A stretch of 64,000 nucleotides of DNA from the NCBI RefSeq assembly GCF_900142175.1, contig NZ_FQZX01000001.1:2232001-2296000 (forward strand), given 5' to 3'. How positions within the stretch are numbered: the stretch's first letter is position 1; each line of letters begins with the position of its first letter. The notes beneath the pieces were generated by a model. The model was not told the DNA's origin. It searched no databases and saw only the letters and a program-made list of their open reading frames with translations. Shown here piece after piece: positions 42,849 to 52,781 of this stretch. The position numbers and the translations under genes were made by a program. Source of the stretch: Maribacter aquivivus (GTDB taxonomy: Bacteria > Bacteroidota > Bacteroidia > Flavobacteriales > Flavobacteriaceae).

Positions 42849-45368
42849 TTAATCTTCAGAAGGTACTTTTATCTTGTCTCCAAGAAAAAGTGCATTTAAA
42901 AACAATCTATTGGTACCATACCATGATCCTCTAAAATTGGGATTGTCTGCAAAAAGAACTACTCTACCACTGCCTAATTTACTAACAATAAGAGATGCTG
43001 AGTTTAATATTTTTTCTTGCATATTCTTCTCAGTAATAAACCCATCTATATGTGGTTTTTTAGAATATTTAGCAACTGTAGCATACGAGTTTTTACTAGG
43101 GGATAGCCAAACCGAGTTGTTTTTATAAACAGGAATGCTGCTATCTCTATACCCATAAGCTAATGGGTGGGTAATATCTAAATCAACGTTTAAAATGACC
43201 CCGCCAAGACTTTCTTTGCCAATATTTTCACGGGCATCTACATATGGTTTTCTTACAGCGAGTTCAGTTGAATCTTTTTCCGTTTTGGTAAGTTTTTCTT
43301 TTACTAATTTTTTCTCAATTACCCATTTACTAGCTGAGCCAATAGTTATAAGGGTATTTCCCTTACTGGTCCAATCTTTAATTTTGGACATTTGTTTCTC
43401 AGTAAGGTTATATTTTCCAGAAACCATAACCATGGTATTGTACTTGTCTAAACTTATCTTGTTGAAATTGCGCATTGGTATTTTAGTAATAGGCATGTGA
43501 ACACGAGTATCTAGCAAATGCCAAACTTCCCCTGCTTCATAAGAACTTACGCCATCTCCAATCAACATTACAGCCCTTGTTTTTTTAATTGGCGAAATAT
43601 TGCCGCTTCCTAAATCTACACCTTCTAAACTAAGACCAGAATCTACTGCGTAAATAGGCACTTCGAATTTTTCTTGTGCTTCCTCAATACTTTTGTACAC
43701 TGCAGCTGCATCTTCTTTTTGTAGACTAACAGGAACTAAGACAGCACCATAATTAAACTTTTTAGTATCGGTTTTAGTTTTTATGCTAAATAGCTTAGCT
43801 GCAGAAGAAGCTACAATACCTTTTTTCTGTAAATAGACAAGTGCGGCAGGTGCATTGTAATCATCCCAGTCCATTACATACGCATAGTCAGATTTTTGAA
43901 CAGGACTTATAGAAATCAAGTTTTTTGTTTCAGTAATTTTATCGCCAAGGTTAAGTGTGTTTACCGACTTGTATTTCATATTATAGAAGTTAGCAACCGA
44001 CCATGCAGAGGCATCATAATAAACACTATCTCTGTACTTCTCATACGTTTCAAACATGGTTTGTACCATTCTGTACTGCGGCTGCTGTGTAGGTACCGTA
44101 AATGAATCTCCAGAACGATAAACGTCTATTTTATGTAGCAATAACTTATCTATAAATGCTTTTGTTCTGTTTTTGTCATGGACATCACCAAAAGTATAGC
44201 CCTTAACTTTACTTTTAGCAGCGTTGGTTAAGGCACTTTTAAAGAATTTTTGCTGATACTTACGCATGTATTCTTTGTTGTTAACTGCTGTTTTTACCGT
44301 TGTTATTCCAGAAACGTATTGGTTTCTAATAGTAAAAGCGAACGTTATTTCTCCAAATGCTGTAGTTTGTCTATGACCCCTAGAACTTGCTTGCTCAAAT
44401 AATAAACCAAGACCACCTTGTAGGTCAGGGTATGAGGATCCATAACCAGGGTAGGTGCCATCAAAAACTTCTTTGGTGAAGTAAAGAGATCCTATGCTAT
44501 CTAAACTTTTAGAAAATGCATTACCAAAAAGAGTGTTTAAATCTTCATAATTCTCTTTAGGCATTATAGGGTCATATGAGGCATTTGTTTTCATTGGTTC
44601 AAAGAAATAGGTACTTTGCGTACCCATTTCATGAAAATCTGTAACAACATTTGGGTACCACTGGTGGTACCAATTTAACTTACCTCTACTTTCTGGATTT
44701 ATTGCTAGTAACCAATCTCTGTTAAGATCAAACCAATAGTGGTTTGTTCTTCCCATTGGCCAATACTCATTATGTTCAACATCTTGTGGGTCTGCTACTT
44801 CAGGACTTCCTTGGTATGTGTTTGCCCATTGTGTGTGCCTGTCCCGACCATCAGGATTAATGGTTGGGTCAATAAAGATAACAGCATTCTTTAAGTAGTT
44901 TAATATCTCAGGATTTTCTGAAGCAGCAAATGTATAAGCTGTAAGTAATGCCGCTTCTGAACTTGAAGGTTCATTACCATGTACATTGTATGCTAGATTA
45001 ATGAAGATTGGAACGTCGCCATAATTGGAAACTGATTTTTTAGGGTCTGTAAAAGCTAAATGTTCCTCTTTTAGTTGATCTAGGTTGCTTAGATTTTCTG
45101 GAGCGGTAATGGTTAGCATAACTAATTTACGTCCCTCATGTGTTCTGCCATACTCTGCTATTGATGCCCTGTCTGAGACTTCAGCTAGTTTTTCAAGATA
45201 AGCCACAATAAGATCGTGTCTTGTATGGTGTTCACCTATACCGTAACCTAAAAATGCTTCAGGAGATGGTATTTCAGAATTGAAAGGTTGGAATTTTTGG
45301 TAGAAATAATCTTGTGCCGAAATGGTACTCCCATAAAGGAATACCAATAGTAGTAATTTTTTGATCAT
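42849..45368 (-). CDS. M14-family zinc carboxypeptidase, secreted
   Basis: An 839-residue exported peptidase with signal peptide (1-19). The zinc site H130-x2-E133 (NVHGNEP) and H246 (VTDFHEMGTQ) are present, with NPDGRDR (171-177) and DLNRDWL near 214-220 as substrate-binding parts. The catalytic domain covers about 25-370; the long rest (about 380-839) looks beta-rich and includes a glutamine-amidotransferase-like segment (VMLIGDGVSSYEAGEVWHLL). It is the type common in Bacteroidota for use of extracellular protein. It precedes the amidohydrolase gene. Confidence 0.9.
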   Translation of the reverse strand: MIKKLLLLVFLYGSTISAQDYFYQKFQPFNSEIPSPEAFLGYGIGEHHTRHDLIVAYLEKLAEVSDRASIAEYGRTHEGRKLVMLTITAPENLSNLDQLKEEHLAFTDPKKSVSNYGDVPIFINLAYNVHGNEPSSSEAALLTAYTFAASENPEILNYLKNAVIFIDPTINPDGRDRHTQWANTYQGSPEVADPQDVEHNEYWPMGRTNHYWFDLNRDWLLAINPESRGKLNWYHQWYPNVVTDFHEMGTQSTYFFEPMKTNASYDPIMPKENYEDLNTLFGNAFSKSLDSIGSLYFTKEVFDGTYPGYGSSYPDLQGGLGLLFEQASSRGHRQTTAFGEITFAFTIRNQYVSGITTVKTAVNNKEYMRKYQQKFFKSALTNAAKSKVKGYTFGDVHDKNRTKAFIDKLLLHKIDVYRSGDSFTVPTQQPQYRMVQTMFETYEKYRDSVYYDASAWSVANFYNMKYKSVNTLNLGDKITETKNLISISPVQKSDYAYVMDWDDYNAPAALVYLQKKGIVASSAAKLFSIKTKTDTKKFNYGAVLVPVSLQKEDAAAVYKSIEEAQEKFEVPIYAVDSGLSLEGVDLGSGNISPIKKTRAVMLIGDGVSSYEAGEVWHLLDTRVHMPITKIPMRNFNKISLDKYNTMVMVSGKYNLTEKQMSKIKDWTSKGNTLITIGSASKWVIEKKLVKEKLTKTEKDSTELAVRKPYVDARENIGKESLGGVILNVDLDITHPLAYGYRDSSIPVYKNNSVWLSPSKNSYATVAKYSKKPHIDGFITEKNMQEKILNSASLIVSKLGSGRVVLFADNPNFRGSWYGTNRLFLNALFLGDKIKVPSED

Positions 45369-45481
45369 TAAGCGTGGTTTGAACGTTAGTCGCTTAAATA
45401 TAGGTATTACTATAAAGATTAGCTAGCATTTCCATGCTTCGCATTTATTATTATGATAGTGATAAAAATTGATTAATTAAT

Positions 45482-46702
45482 TTACGCTGTTGGAGATAAT
45501 TGTTGCTTTATTTCTTGAAACTGTATAATGTAGTTAGTCCCTTTCTTGGCTTCATCACGTTGTATAGTTCCTCTTAATTGTCGCGTAAGATTGTGTATTA
45601 ATTTTAAACCTAAAGATTTAGTGTTTTTATAATTAATGGTTTCTGGAAAGCCAATGCCATTATCACCAATCTCTAGAATATAACAATTTTCTTGAGCAGC
45701 ATCTTTCTGTAGCTTAATACTGATAGCCCCTTCTTTATCGCTTTCAATACCATATTTTAAGGCATTAGTCAACGTTTCATTAATTAAGAGACCTAATGGG
45801 ATTGCGGTGTCAATACCTAATTTTATATCAGGAATATCAATTATTAAATCTACATTATTATCATTTCCTTTTATCGAGCGAATTAAATATTCGCTTAATT
45901 CTTGTACGTAAGATTTGTATTCAATGTGGCTTATGTCATTACGCATATATAGCATTTCATGTACCATAGCCATGGCAATTACTCTATTCTGAGTACTCTT
46001 TAAAAGCCCTTTCATTGGTCCTGCTTCAATATTTCTAGATTGTAGGCTTAATAAACTAGAAACGGTCTGTAAATTGTTCTTAACTCTATGGTGTACTTCT
46101 TTTAATAGATTCTGTTTTTCATGTACTTGATTTGACAATTCCTTTTTTGAACTATACATGGAATTATACGTTTTTAGAAGAGTTTTGCCTAAGGTGTTTC
46201 CTAAAATAAATACAGCAAAAAGTATAGATACAAGACTAAATATTGAGCTTGATTCTTCTGGAACTAAATTTTCTGTAATACGTAATTCAGGTATGGACTG
46301 TGTAAAAACTAGAAGAATCAGTACAATTATGATATTAAAATACACCCTACCGTACCTAGTACTATTTATGAATCCGCCAAATGCGATTAACGGAATCATG
46401 AATATAAACGGGCTATTAATTCCGCCACTATAAACGGTTACTACTACAGCGGTAATTAAACCTATAATAGATGAAAAATTAAAAGTAGGTACTATGTTTT
46501 TATGAACTTTGAAATATAAAATGTTTATAATATTCAATATTGCAAAGCCAACAAGTAAAAAAGGTATTACTTGGGTTATGTTCAAAATGAAATAACATAA
46601 AGCTCCAAAAAGGATGGAGATAATGCTAGTGGCATAATTTACCCTTAAAAAAAGTTTGGTTTTATCCTGAAGACGTTCCTTGTCAATGGTAAATCCGGGC
46701 AT
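45482..46702 (-). CDS. Membrane sensor histidine kinase (HisKA_2 type)
   Basis: A 406-residue kinase. The first 180 residues hold about six hydrophobic helices, a short linker follows, then the dimerisation/phosphoacceptor domain of HisKA_2 type (EVHHRVKNNLQ, 202-212, H204 or H205), and an ATPase domain with NALKYG and DNGIGFP. There is no extracytoplasmic sensor domain of size, so input may come through the membrane. No response regulator is adjacent. Members of this group sometimes pair with LytTR or single-domain receivers. Confidence 0.87.
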   Translation of the reverse strand: MPGFTIDKERLQDKTKLFLRVNYATSIISILFGALCYFILNITQVIPFLLVGFAILNIINILYFKVHKNIVPTFNFSSIIGLITAVVVTVYSGGINSPFIFMIPLIAFGGFINSTRYGRVYFNIIIVLILLVFTQSIPELRITENLVPEESSSIFSLVSILFAVFILGNTLGKTLLKTYNSMYSSKKELSNQVHEKQNLLKEVHHRVKNNLQTVSSLLSLQSRNIEAGPMKGLLKSTQNRVIAMAMVHEMLYMRNDISHIEYKSYVQELSEYLIRSIKGNDNNVDLIIDIPDIKLGIDTAIPLGLLINETLTNALKYGIESDKEGAISIKLQKDAAQENCYILEIGDNGIGFPETINYKNTKSLGLKLIHNLTRQLRGTIQRDEAKKGTNYIIQFQEIKQQLSPTA

Positions 46703-47014
46703 AGATATTATTTAGGTACTATAAAATATACGAATTACGTAATGTAAATCTAATTATGTTTTTATCATTATGCTAGTATTTTCTGCTTTAGTATGATAAA
46801 AACGAGTATTATTTTTCTGAATTATATATTTTTTTTGCCTAAATATTGGTTAAAATATTAAATGAACTGTTAAATGGGCAATTCAGTAAATAATCTTGAA
46901 AAAGGATTCAATTATTAATGGTTTTCTATTTCGTTTAGTTATAGCTGTTTAGAAACAGTAAACAAAAAAGGCATCCAATCGGATGCCTTTTTAATTCTGA
47001 TATTAATGTATAAT
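46703..47014. other. Intergenic region between histidine kinase and secA
   Basis: About 312 bases. It contains the secA terminator (46965-46992) and a 10-bp palindrome ATTACGTAAT at 46734-46743, 32 bases upstream of the kinase start, a possible operator. Nothing else recognised. Confidence 0.5.
46965..46992 (-). terminator. Terminator after secA
   Basis: A perfect 12-bp stem (AAAAAGGCATCC with GGATGCCTTTTT) and AATC loop, 23 bases beyond the secA stop. The A run on the plus strand gives the T run of the minus-strand transcript. Confidence 0.88.
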
Positions 47015-50000
47015 TTAATCTTGAGTTAACACCCATGAACCGTTTTGTAAAAGTGGTTCAGCTTGTTTGAACTTTACCGTTTTACTTTCACCGCTCATAA
47101 CATTTTTAATCGTTACGCGCTCGTTTCTTCCAATTTTTGGTTGTTCTCTAGTAATGGTTTCAGTAACTGAAGGACGTTCAGCCTGATTTTGACTTACTGC
47201 TCTACTGCGTGCAGCTAACTCATCACTATTAGGAATTTCCTCTTTTGACGTCTGTAAGTTTTCTTTAGGTTGAACGTTTCTTTCCTCTTGAATCGCATTA
47301 GGGTTTTCAGAAGGTAATTCTCCTTTGAATAAGAAAGACACAACATCTTTATTTACTTGTTCGATCATCGATTTAAAAAGTTCAAATGCTTCGAACTTAT
47401 AAATTAATAAAGGATCTTTTTGCTCGTGAACCGCTAATTGTACCGATTGCTTTAACTCATCCATTTTACGAAGATGTGTTTTCCACGAATCATCTATAAT
47501 AGCCAATGAGATATTTTTCTCAAAGTCAGTAACCAATTGTTTACCGTTACTATCATATGCTTCTTGAAGATTCGTTACTACATTCAAGCTTTTAATGCCG
47601 TCAGTAAAAGGAACTACAATACGCTCAAAGTTATTGGCATTATCTTCATGTACCTTTTTGATTACAGGGAAAGCTGCTGCTGCATTACGTTCCATCTTAT
47701 CATTATAATACGTGTAAGCTGCCTTATAAATTTTTCCGGTAATTTCTTGAGCGGTCATTTTACCAAATTCAGCTTCATCTACAGGCGATGTAATAGAAAA
47801 GTATTTGATCAATTCAAATTCTAAATTCTTAAAATCACTTGCAGCTTTATTGCTTTCTACGATTACCTCACAGGTGTCATAGACCATATTGGCAATATCT
47901 AGCTTTAAACGCTCGCCTTGTAAAGCATGACGTCTTCTTTTGTATACAACTTCACGTTGCGCGTTCATAACATCATCATATTCTAAAAGACGCTTACGTA
48001 CACCAAAGTTGTTCTCTTCTACTTTTTTCTGAGCACGCTCAATAGATTTGGTCATCATGCTATGCTGAATAACCTCGCCATCTTCCAAGCCCATTTTATC
48101 CATCATCTTAGCAACCCTGTCAGAACCGAATAAACGCATTAGGTTATCTTCTAACGAAACGTAGAATTGAGAGCTTCCTGGATCACCTTGACGTCCAGAA
48201 CGACCTCTTAACTGTCTATCTACACGACGAGAATCATGCCTTTCTGTACCTATGATTGCTAGTCCGCCTGCTTTCTTAACTGCATCAGACAACTTAATAT
48301 CGGTACCACGACCAGCCATGTTGGTTGCAATAGTTACAATACCTGCATTACCAGCTTCAGCAACTACATCTGCTTCTTTCTTATGAAGTTTCGCATTCAA
48401 TACATTATGAGGTACTTTACGAACACTTAATAATTTAGAAAGCAATTCTGAGATTTCAACAGAGGTTGTACCGATCAATACAGGTCTGCCTGATTGACTT
48501 ATTTTGGTTACTTCCTCAATAATGGCATTGTATTTTTCTCTTTTAGTTTTGTAGATAAGATCATTTTTATCTTCTCTAGCAATAGGTCTGTTAGTTGGGA
48601 TTTCCATTACATCTAACTTGTAGATTTCCCAGAATTCGCCAGCTTCAGTTACAGCAGTACCTGTCATACCAGCAAGTTTGCTGTACATTCTAAAGTAGTT
48701 CTGTAATGTAACCGTTGCAAAAGTTTGAGTTAATGCTTCGATCTTTACATTCTCTTTTGCTTCAATTGCTTGGTGTAAACCGTCAGAGTATCTACGACCG
48801 TCCATAATACGACCGGTCTGCTCATCAACAATCATTACCTTATTTTCCATTACCACATATTCCGTATCCTTTTCGAATAGGGTGTAAGCCTTTAATAATT
48901 GGCTCATGGTATGTATACGTTCACTTTTAATAGTAAAATCTTTAAAAAGCTCTTCTTTAAGTTCAGCTTCTTTTTCAATTTCAAGATTTTGATTTTCAAT
49001 CTTGGCAATTTCTCCACCAATATCTGGCATTACGAAGAAATCTTTATCGTTTTCTCCAGAAATATAATTAACCCCTTTATCGGTCAATTCTATTTGATTG
49101 TTCTTTTCATCGATTACAAACAACAAATCTTCATCAACAACTGGCATTTCCCTATTGTTGTCTTGCATGTAATAATTCTCAGTTTTTTGAAGCAATTGTT
49201 TTACTCCCTCTTCACTTAAGAATTTTATTAAGGCTTTATTTTTAGGTAACCCACGATATACGCGTAGCAAAAGAAAACCACCTTCTTTAGTATCGCCTTC
49301 TGCTATTAATTTTTTAGCTTCTGCTAATACACCCGTTAAATGCTGACGTTGCTTTCTTACAATTTCATCAACCTTTGGTTTTAGTTCATTAAATTCATGA
49401 CGATCACCTTCTGGTACCGGACCAGAAATAATTAATGGTGTACGAGCATCATCGACCAAAACTGAATCTACCTCATCTACCATTGCATAATTATGTGGGC
49501 GTTGTACCAAATCTTTTGGTGTATGCGCCATATTATCTCTCAGGTAATCAAATCCGAACTCATTATTAGTACCATAAGTAATATCTGCATTGTACGCTGC
49601 ACGTCTGCCATCAGAATTTGGTCTGTGGTAATCTATACAATCTACAGATAGTCCATGAAATTGAAAAATAGGTGCCATCCAAGCACTATCTCTTTTTGCT
49701 AAGTAATCATTAACGGTTACTAAATGAGCACCATTACCACTTAAAGCATTTAAATATAACGGAAGGGTAGCAACAAGGGTTTTACCTTCACCAGTTTGCA
49801 TCTCTGCAATTTTACCTTGGTGCATGGCAATACCACCAATAAGTTGTACATCATAATGTACCATATCCCAAGTAACTTCTTTACCTGCGGCATCCCAAGA
49901 ATTTTTCCAAATAGCATTGCTGCCTTCAAGAGTGACATATTCTTTTGAACCTGACAAAGTTCTGTCATATTCAGAAGCTGTCACTTCTAAAGTTTCATTA

Positions 50001-50374
50001 TTTGCAAAACGCTTGGCAGTTTCCTTCACAACAGCAAAAGCTTCAGGAAGTATTTTATTTAAGGTCTCTTCAGAAATGGTATAAGATTCTTCTTTTAATC
50101 TATCTATTTCTGTGTAAAGTTCCTCGTTTTTGTCAATATCAGTAGAGTTTTTAACCTCTTCTTCTAAAGCACTAATTTGATCTGTTTTCTCTTTAATAGA
50201 TTCTTGAATAGCCTTCTTGAACTCTATTGTTTTCTGCCTAAGTTCATCATGACTAAGGGATTCTAACTTCGATTCAAATGACTTTATTTGGTCTACTAAA
50301 GGCTGTAATTCCTTTACATCTTTTTGTGATTTATCACCAACGAATGCCTTTAGGATGGAATTAATGAAACTCAT
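47015..50374 (-). CDS. secA: Preprotein translocase ATPase SecA
   Basis: A 1119-residue motor of the Sec export pathway. Walker A TGEGKT is at 194-199, DEVD at 300-303, and [15 protein letters not shown] with [16 protein letters not shown] marks the second ATPase half. About 150 extra residues between 325 and 480 relative to E. coli SecA form the insertion seen in Bacteroidota. The C-terminus ends [12 protein letters not shown] and has no cysteine-rich zinc finger for SecB binding. A terminator follows. The function as an essential ATPase is not in doubt. Confidence 0.98.
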   Translation of the reverse strand: MSFINSILKAFVGDKSQKDVKELQPLVDQIKSFESKLESLSHDELRQKTIEFKKAIQESIKEKTDQISALEEEVKNSTDIDKNEELYTEIDRLKEESYTISEETLNKILPEAFAVVKETAKRFANNETLEVTASEYDRTLSGSKEYVTLEGSNAIWKNSWDAAGKEVTWDMVHYDVQLIGGIAMHQGKIAEMQTGEGKTLVATLPLYLNALSGNGAHLVTVNDYLAKRDSAWMAPIFQFHGLSVDCIDYHRPNSDGRRAAYNADITYGTNNEFGFDYLRDNMAHTPKDLVQRPHNYAMVDEVDSVLVDDARTPLIISGPVPEGDRHEFNELKPKVDEIVRKQRQHLTGVLAEAKKLIAEGDTKEGGFLLLRVYRGLPKNKALIKFLSEEGVKQLLQKTENYYMQDNNREMPVVDEDLLFVIDEKNNQIELTDKGVNYISGENDKDFFVMPDIGGEIAKIENQNLEIEKEAELKEELFKDFTIKSERIHTMSQLLKAYTLFEKDTEYVVMENKVMIVDEQTGRIMDGRRYSDGLHQAIEAKENVKIEALTQTFATVTLQNYFRMYSKLAGMTGTAVTEAGEFWEIYKLDVMEIPTNRPIAREDKNDLIYKTKREKYNAIIEEVTKISQSGRPVLIGTTSVEISELLSKLLSVRKVPHNVLNAKLHKKEADVVAEAGNAGIVTIATNMAGRGTDIKLSDAVKKAGGLAIIGTERHDSRRVDRQLRGRSGRQGDPGSSQFYVSLEDNLMRLFGSDRVAKMMDKMGLEDGEVIQHSMMTKSIERAQKKVEENNFGVRKRLLEYDDVMNAQREVVYKRRRHALQGERLKLDIANMVYDTCEVIVESNKAASDFKNLEFELIKYFSITSPVDEAEFGKMTAQEITGKIYKAAYTYYNDKMERNAAAAFPVIKKVHEDNANNFERIVVPFTDGIKSLNVVTNLQEAYDSNGKQLVTDFEKNISLAIIDDSWKTHLRKMDELKQSVQLAVHEQKDPLLIYKFEAFELFKSMIEQVNKDVVSFLFKGELPSENPNAIQEERNVQPKENLQTSKEEIPNSDELAARSRAVSQNQAERPSVTETITREQPKIGRNERVTIKNVMSGESKTVKFKQAEPLLQNGSWVLTQD

Positions 50375-50539
50375 ATATTTTAAACTATTAGAATTGAAGC
50401 TTTTCTGACTATTATTCTAGCAAGAATAGCTTTCAAAATATTTTATATTCGACAATTATAATCGATGCTGTTTAAGAGCAAAAGGTATTCCAGTCTTGAT
50501 ATTTGGACAGTTTAACCTAATAACCTGCCAAAATTACAT

Positions 50540-50568
50540 AAAAAAAAAGCCTCCGAAGAGACTTTTTT
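50540..50568 (-). terminator. Probable terminator after the DUF2795 gene
   Basis: A-rich arm AAAAAAAGCCTC pairs with GAGACTTTTTT with one C-A mismatch and a CGAA loop. On the minus strand a long T run follows. Confidence 0.65.
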
Positions 50569-50590
50569 GTAGTTATTATGATATCGAATA

Positions 50591-50815
50591 TTAATATTCG
50601 TCCTCGTTCCAGAGGTAGTCTTCTTCCGTTGGATAGTCAGGCCAGATCTCTTCGATAGATTCATATATTTCGCCACCTTCTTCTTCCATAGATTGTAAAT
50701 TTTCTACGACTTCAAGAGGGGCTCCAGTTCTGATGGAGTAATCTATTAACTCATCTTTACTTGCCGGCCAAGGTGCATCACTTAAATAAGATGCTAATTC
50801 TAATGTCCAATACAT
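50591..50815 (-). CDS. DUF2795 family protein
   Basis: A 74-residue acidic cytoplasmic protein, MYWTLELASYLSDAPWPASK at its N-terminus, then ELIDYSIRTGAPLEVVENL and a DYPTEEDYLWNEDEY tail. It is typical of DUF2795, a short, highly conserved protein in Flavobacteriaceae of unknown role. It has the best promoter in the window (50842-50871). The conserved core suggests a nucleic-acid-binding or ribosome-linked fold, but this is a guess. Confidence 0.85.
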   Translation of the reverse strand: MYWTLELASYLSDAPWPASKDELIDYSIRTGAPLEVVENLQSMEEEGGEIYESIEEIWPDYPTEEDYLWNEDEY

Positions 50816-50841
50816 AGTAATTATTTAATTTTAATTTTTTG

Positions 50842-50871
50842 CAAAAGTAATTTTTAAATTGAGACAGCAAA
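50842..50871 (-). promoter_or_regulatory. Bacteroidota promoter (TTTG, 18-bp spacer, TACTTTTG) for the DUF2795 gene
   Basis: On the minus strand TTTG (50871-50868) is followed after 18 bases by TACTTTTG (50849-50842), matching both -33 TTG and -7 TAnnTTTG elements at a normal spacing. The ATG is 27 bases beyond. Confidence 0.6.
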
Positions 50872-50949
50872 GAAATTAATAATAAATTTCATATTTATCT
50901 CGTACTTTTTTTGCATTTGTTTATTGATAACGAATAAATTACAGAATTA

Positions 50950-51525
50950 TTAGTCCTTTTTTTTAGGAATCCATTTTATTTCATCCGCCTGTAAATCATA
51001 AGACAATTTTCGTGCCAATACAAAAAGATAATCTGAAAGCCTATTGATAAAAGATAGTACATTTTTATCAAATGGCTCTGTTTGAAATAATAAAGTTGAA
51101 ATTCGTTCGGCTCTTCTGCAAACCGTACGGGCAATATGACAGTATGACACTGTTGTATGACCACCCGGAAGAATAAAATGAGTCATAGGCGGTAATTCGC
51201 TATCCATTTCATCTATGACTTGTTCTAAAAAATTGATTTCAGTAGTGCCTACCTTTGTTATTTTCAATCGTTCTTGACCATTTTTGAGTATTTCTTTTTC
51301 TGGATCCGTAGCTAAAATAGCCCCTACAGCAAATAAATGCTCTTGAATAGAGGTTAGTTGTTGTTGATAAATAGGGGAGATGTCTTGATCACGAATAAGA
51401 CCTAGCCAAGAATTCAATTCATCTACCGTACCATAACTATCTATACGAATATGATGTTTAGGTACACGGGTGCCTCCAAAAAGTCCGGTAGTGCCGTAAT
51501 CTCCTGTTTTGGTATATATTTTCAT
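50950..51525 (-). CDS. Cob(I)yrinic acid a,c-diamide adenosyltransferase (PduO/PduO-type)
   Basis: A 191-residue PduO-type ATP:cob(I)alamin adenosyltransferase. The N-terminus (KIYTKTGDYGTTGLFGG, 2-18) is the ATP-binding signature; GTVDELNSWLGL and FILPGGHTTVSYCHIARTVC with RRAER complete the active site. It converts cob(I)alamin to adenosylcobalamin. With MeaB at 24360-25349 it points to B12-dependent methylmalonyl-CoA mutase activity elsewhere in the genome. Confidence 0.93.
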   Translation of the reverse strand: MKIYTKTGDYGTTGLFGGTRVPKHHIRIDSYGTVDELNSWLGLIRDQDISPIYQQQLTSIQEHLFAVGAILATDPEKEILKNGQERLKITKVGTTEINFLEQVIDEMDSELPPMTHFILPGGHTTVSYCHIARTVCRRAERISTLLFQTEPFDKNVLSFINRLSDYLFVLARKLSYDLQADEIKWIPKKKD

Positions 51526-51603
51526 TTTATAAATTGTAGAAAGTAGAGGTGTAGTTTATTTAATATAAATAGTGAGAATTATTGTGATATAAGATCTGAA
51601 TAA

Positions 51604-51750
51604 TTAATTCTCCTTCTTGTCCTTGCGTTCGTAATCTCCCATGAACTTTTTTGATTTTCGCTCGCTAGATTTACCTTTACTGGTAATGCGTATGGCTAAG
51701 TAAATAGCGAAAACGACACCCAGGGTAATATAAATAGTATTACTGCTCAT
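51604..51750 (-). CDS. Small single-span membrane protein (48 residues)
   Basis: An ORF with an ATG at 51750 coding for MSSNTIYITLGVVFAIYLAI, a single helix, then a lysine-rich tail (SKGKSSERKSKKFMGDYERK). Such short membrane proteins with a charged tail are common between conserved genes in this family. It lies 31 bases after the end of the shrunken methyltransferase gene. There is no known function. Confidence 0.6.
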   Translation of the reverse strand: MSSNTIYITLGVVFAIYLAIRITSKGKSSERKSKKFMGDYERKDKKEN

Positions 51751-51781
51751 TAAAAATTTGCTTTAGCCTAAAATTACTGGT

Positions 51782-52276
51782 TTATATCCGTATTTTAAAA
51801 TGTTCCTTTACTTGTTCTTTTCTGAAAAATAGAGCTCCGCAATAAAACATATCTATAGAAACGCGAACATGCTTTAATTCTGTAAGTTGTGTCCAGGTTT
51901 TAAAATTTTTACTATTGGTATGTATATTATCTAAGAGTAGCATGCAATCATTTGATAAATTGTTGATATCTAAATTAGTATCGCTAAGGTCAGATATGCT
52001 ACAAACAATAATGTCGGCATTATTTTCTATTATTGAAATAGTTGTAAAGTGTTGTTTTAAAATTTCTTCGGATGTTTTATAATCTCCTATTAGACGTATG
52101 GAATCATATTTAAAATAGGCAATACTTTTAATAAGCACCTTTAAGGTTGCCGGAAGCTTTAATTCCTTTTTCTGATAAAGGCACTTGGTAATATAATCAT
52201 ACACGAAAGGGGAATGAATTCCGTGCTGATTGTTAGAAGTAAGAAGAAATTTAATATGAGATATAAAACGAAACAC
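51782..52276 (-). CDS. Shortened relative of Bacteroidota SAM methyltransferase-like proteins
   Basis: A 164-residue protein starting with GTG. The N-terminus (SNNQHGIHSPFVYDYITKCL, 14-33) and C-terminus (LLLDNIHTNSKNF, then VSIDMFYCGALFFRKEQVKE) match the ends of a Bacteroidota class I methyltransferase-like family. The middle is much shorter than the usual 220-250 residues, and no glycine-rich SAM motif is seen (the region reads IRLIGDYKTSEEIL). It is therefore likely to be a catalytically inactive or reshaped member. There is no frameshift: the frame is intact. A good promoter box lies at 52299-52306. Confidence 0.65.
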   Translation of the reverse strand: MFRFISHIKFLLTSNNQHGIHSPFVYDYITKCLYQKKELKLPATLKVLIKSIAYFKYDSIRLIGDYKTSEEILKQHFTTISIIENNADIIVCSISDLSDTNLDINNLSNDCMLLLDNIHTNSKNFKTWTQLTELKHVRVSIDMFYCGALFFRKEQVKEHFKIRI

Positions 52277-52298
52277 TAGTTACTTTTTCAAATTTTGG

Positions 52299-52306
52299 CA
52301 AAAGTA
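52299..52306 (-). promoter_or_regulatory. Bacteroidota -7 box (TACTTTTG) for the shortened methyltransferase-like gene
   Basis: A perfect TAnnTTTG on the minus strand, 22 bases upstream of the GTG at 52276. No -33 TTG at normal spacing. Confidence 0.45.
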
Positions 52307-52430
52307 AAGATTGTCATTGAACTTGAGTTTGATTTTTGAGTTTGTATTTGATTCTTGAACCTTTAAAGTAGGTTTTGGTAAGAAATGGGTTAGGTATAGA
52401 TTTGTGGTGAGAAGAATATATATAATTGTA

Positions 52431-52691
52431 TTAAGAAAGTTTAGCGCTATTTAATTTTGTAGAGAATTTTAAAGCCTTAATTACTCTGTTGTTTTTGTTC
52501 TTGTATAATCTAGCAACTTCAATTGTGTTTTTAGTTTCGATAGTTGGTACAGTAATATCATTACTTTCAATTGTTTGAACCATCTCTACTTGTACAGTTT
52601 CAATCTCTAAAGAAACATTCTCGTTATTAGCTTGCGCTTGTACTAAGAAAGTAGAGAAGAAAAGAGCGGTTAAAAGAATAATTGATTTCAT
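52431..52691 (-). CDS. Small secreted basic-tail peptide, copy D
   Basis: An 86-residue secreted protein. Signal peptide 1-20 ends in VQAQ; the middle (21-58) is acidic with SLEIETVQVEM (27-37) equivalent to EVKVETIEM of copy A; the core ARLYKNKNNRVIKALKFSTK is at 60-79, and the tail is LNSAKLS. Its protein is identical to copy F and differs at one residue from copy E. In 261 bases it differs from copy E at nine positions (eight silent) and from F at five (all silent), counted by eye. Function is unknown. Confidence 0.85.
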   Translation of the reverse strand: MKSIILLTALFFSTFLVQAQANNENVSLEIETVQVEMVQTIESNDITVPTIETKNTIEVARLYKNKNNRVIKALKFSTKLNSAKLS

Positions 52692-52704
52692 AATATTTGT
52701 TTTA

Positions 52705-52718
52705 CACTGCTAAAGTAC
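52705..52718 (-). promoter_or_regulatory. Promoter-like box (GTACTTTAGCAGTG) shared by copies D, E and F, similar before copy C
   Basis: On the minus strand GTACTTTAGCAGTG lies 14 bases upstream of the D start, with TAC 26 bases from the ATG. Copy C has GTACTTTTACATTG with TAC 27 bases from its ATG (11 of 14 bases agree). It is near, but not equal to, TAnnTTTG. Confidence 0.4.
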
Positions 52719-52746
52719 AGGGATGAACAAACATATTTTACCGGTT

Positions 52747-52781
52747 GTAGTTGGGCAGCATTTAACTGTAGACGAATGGTA
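52747..52781 (-). promoter_or_regulatory. 21-bp-spaced direct repeat upstream of copy D
   Basis: On the plus strand GTAGTTGGGCAGCA (52747-52760) and GTAGACGAATGGTA (52768-52781) start 21 bases apart and share GTAG plus several other bases. The second unit, reversed, reads ACCATTCGTC, matching 9 of 10 bases of ACCGTTCGTC before copy C. The same pair occurs before E (53383 and 53404) and F (54018 and 54039). Confidence 0.4.

Noticed and set aside
43195..43500. Plus-strand frame of 101 codons within the M14 peptidase gene
   Set aside because: It is antisense to a strongly supported coding sequence and shows no recognisable family.
46734..46743. Palindrome ATTACGTAAT as a named operator
   Set aside because: Ten AT-rich bases occur by chance often; it is noted in the intergenic entry only.
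51782..52276. Methyltransferase-like gene called as a frameshifted pseudogene
   Set aside because: The frame is continuous and both conserved ends are in it; a shortened but intact gene fits better.
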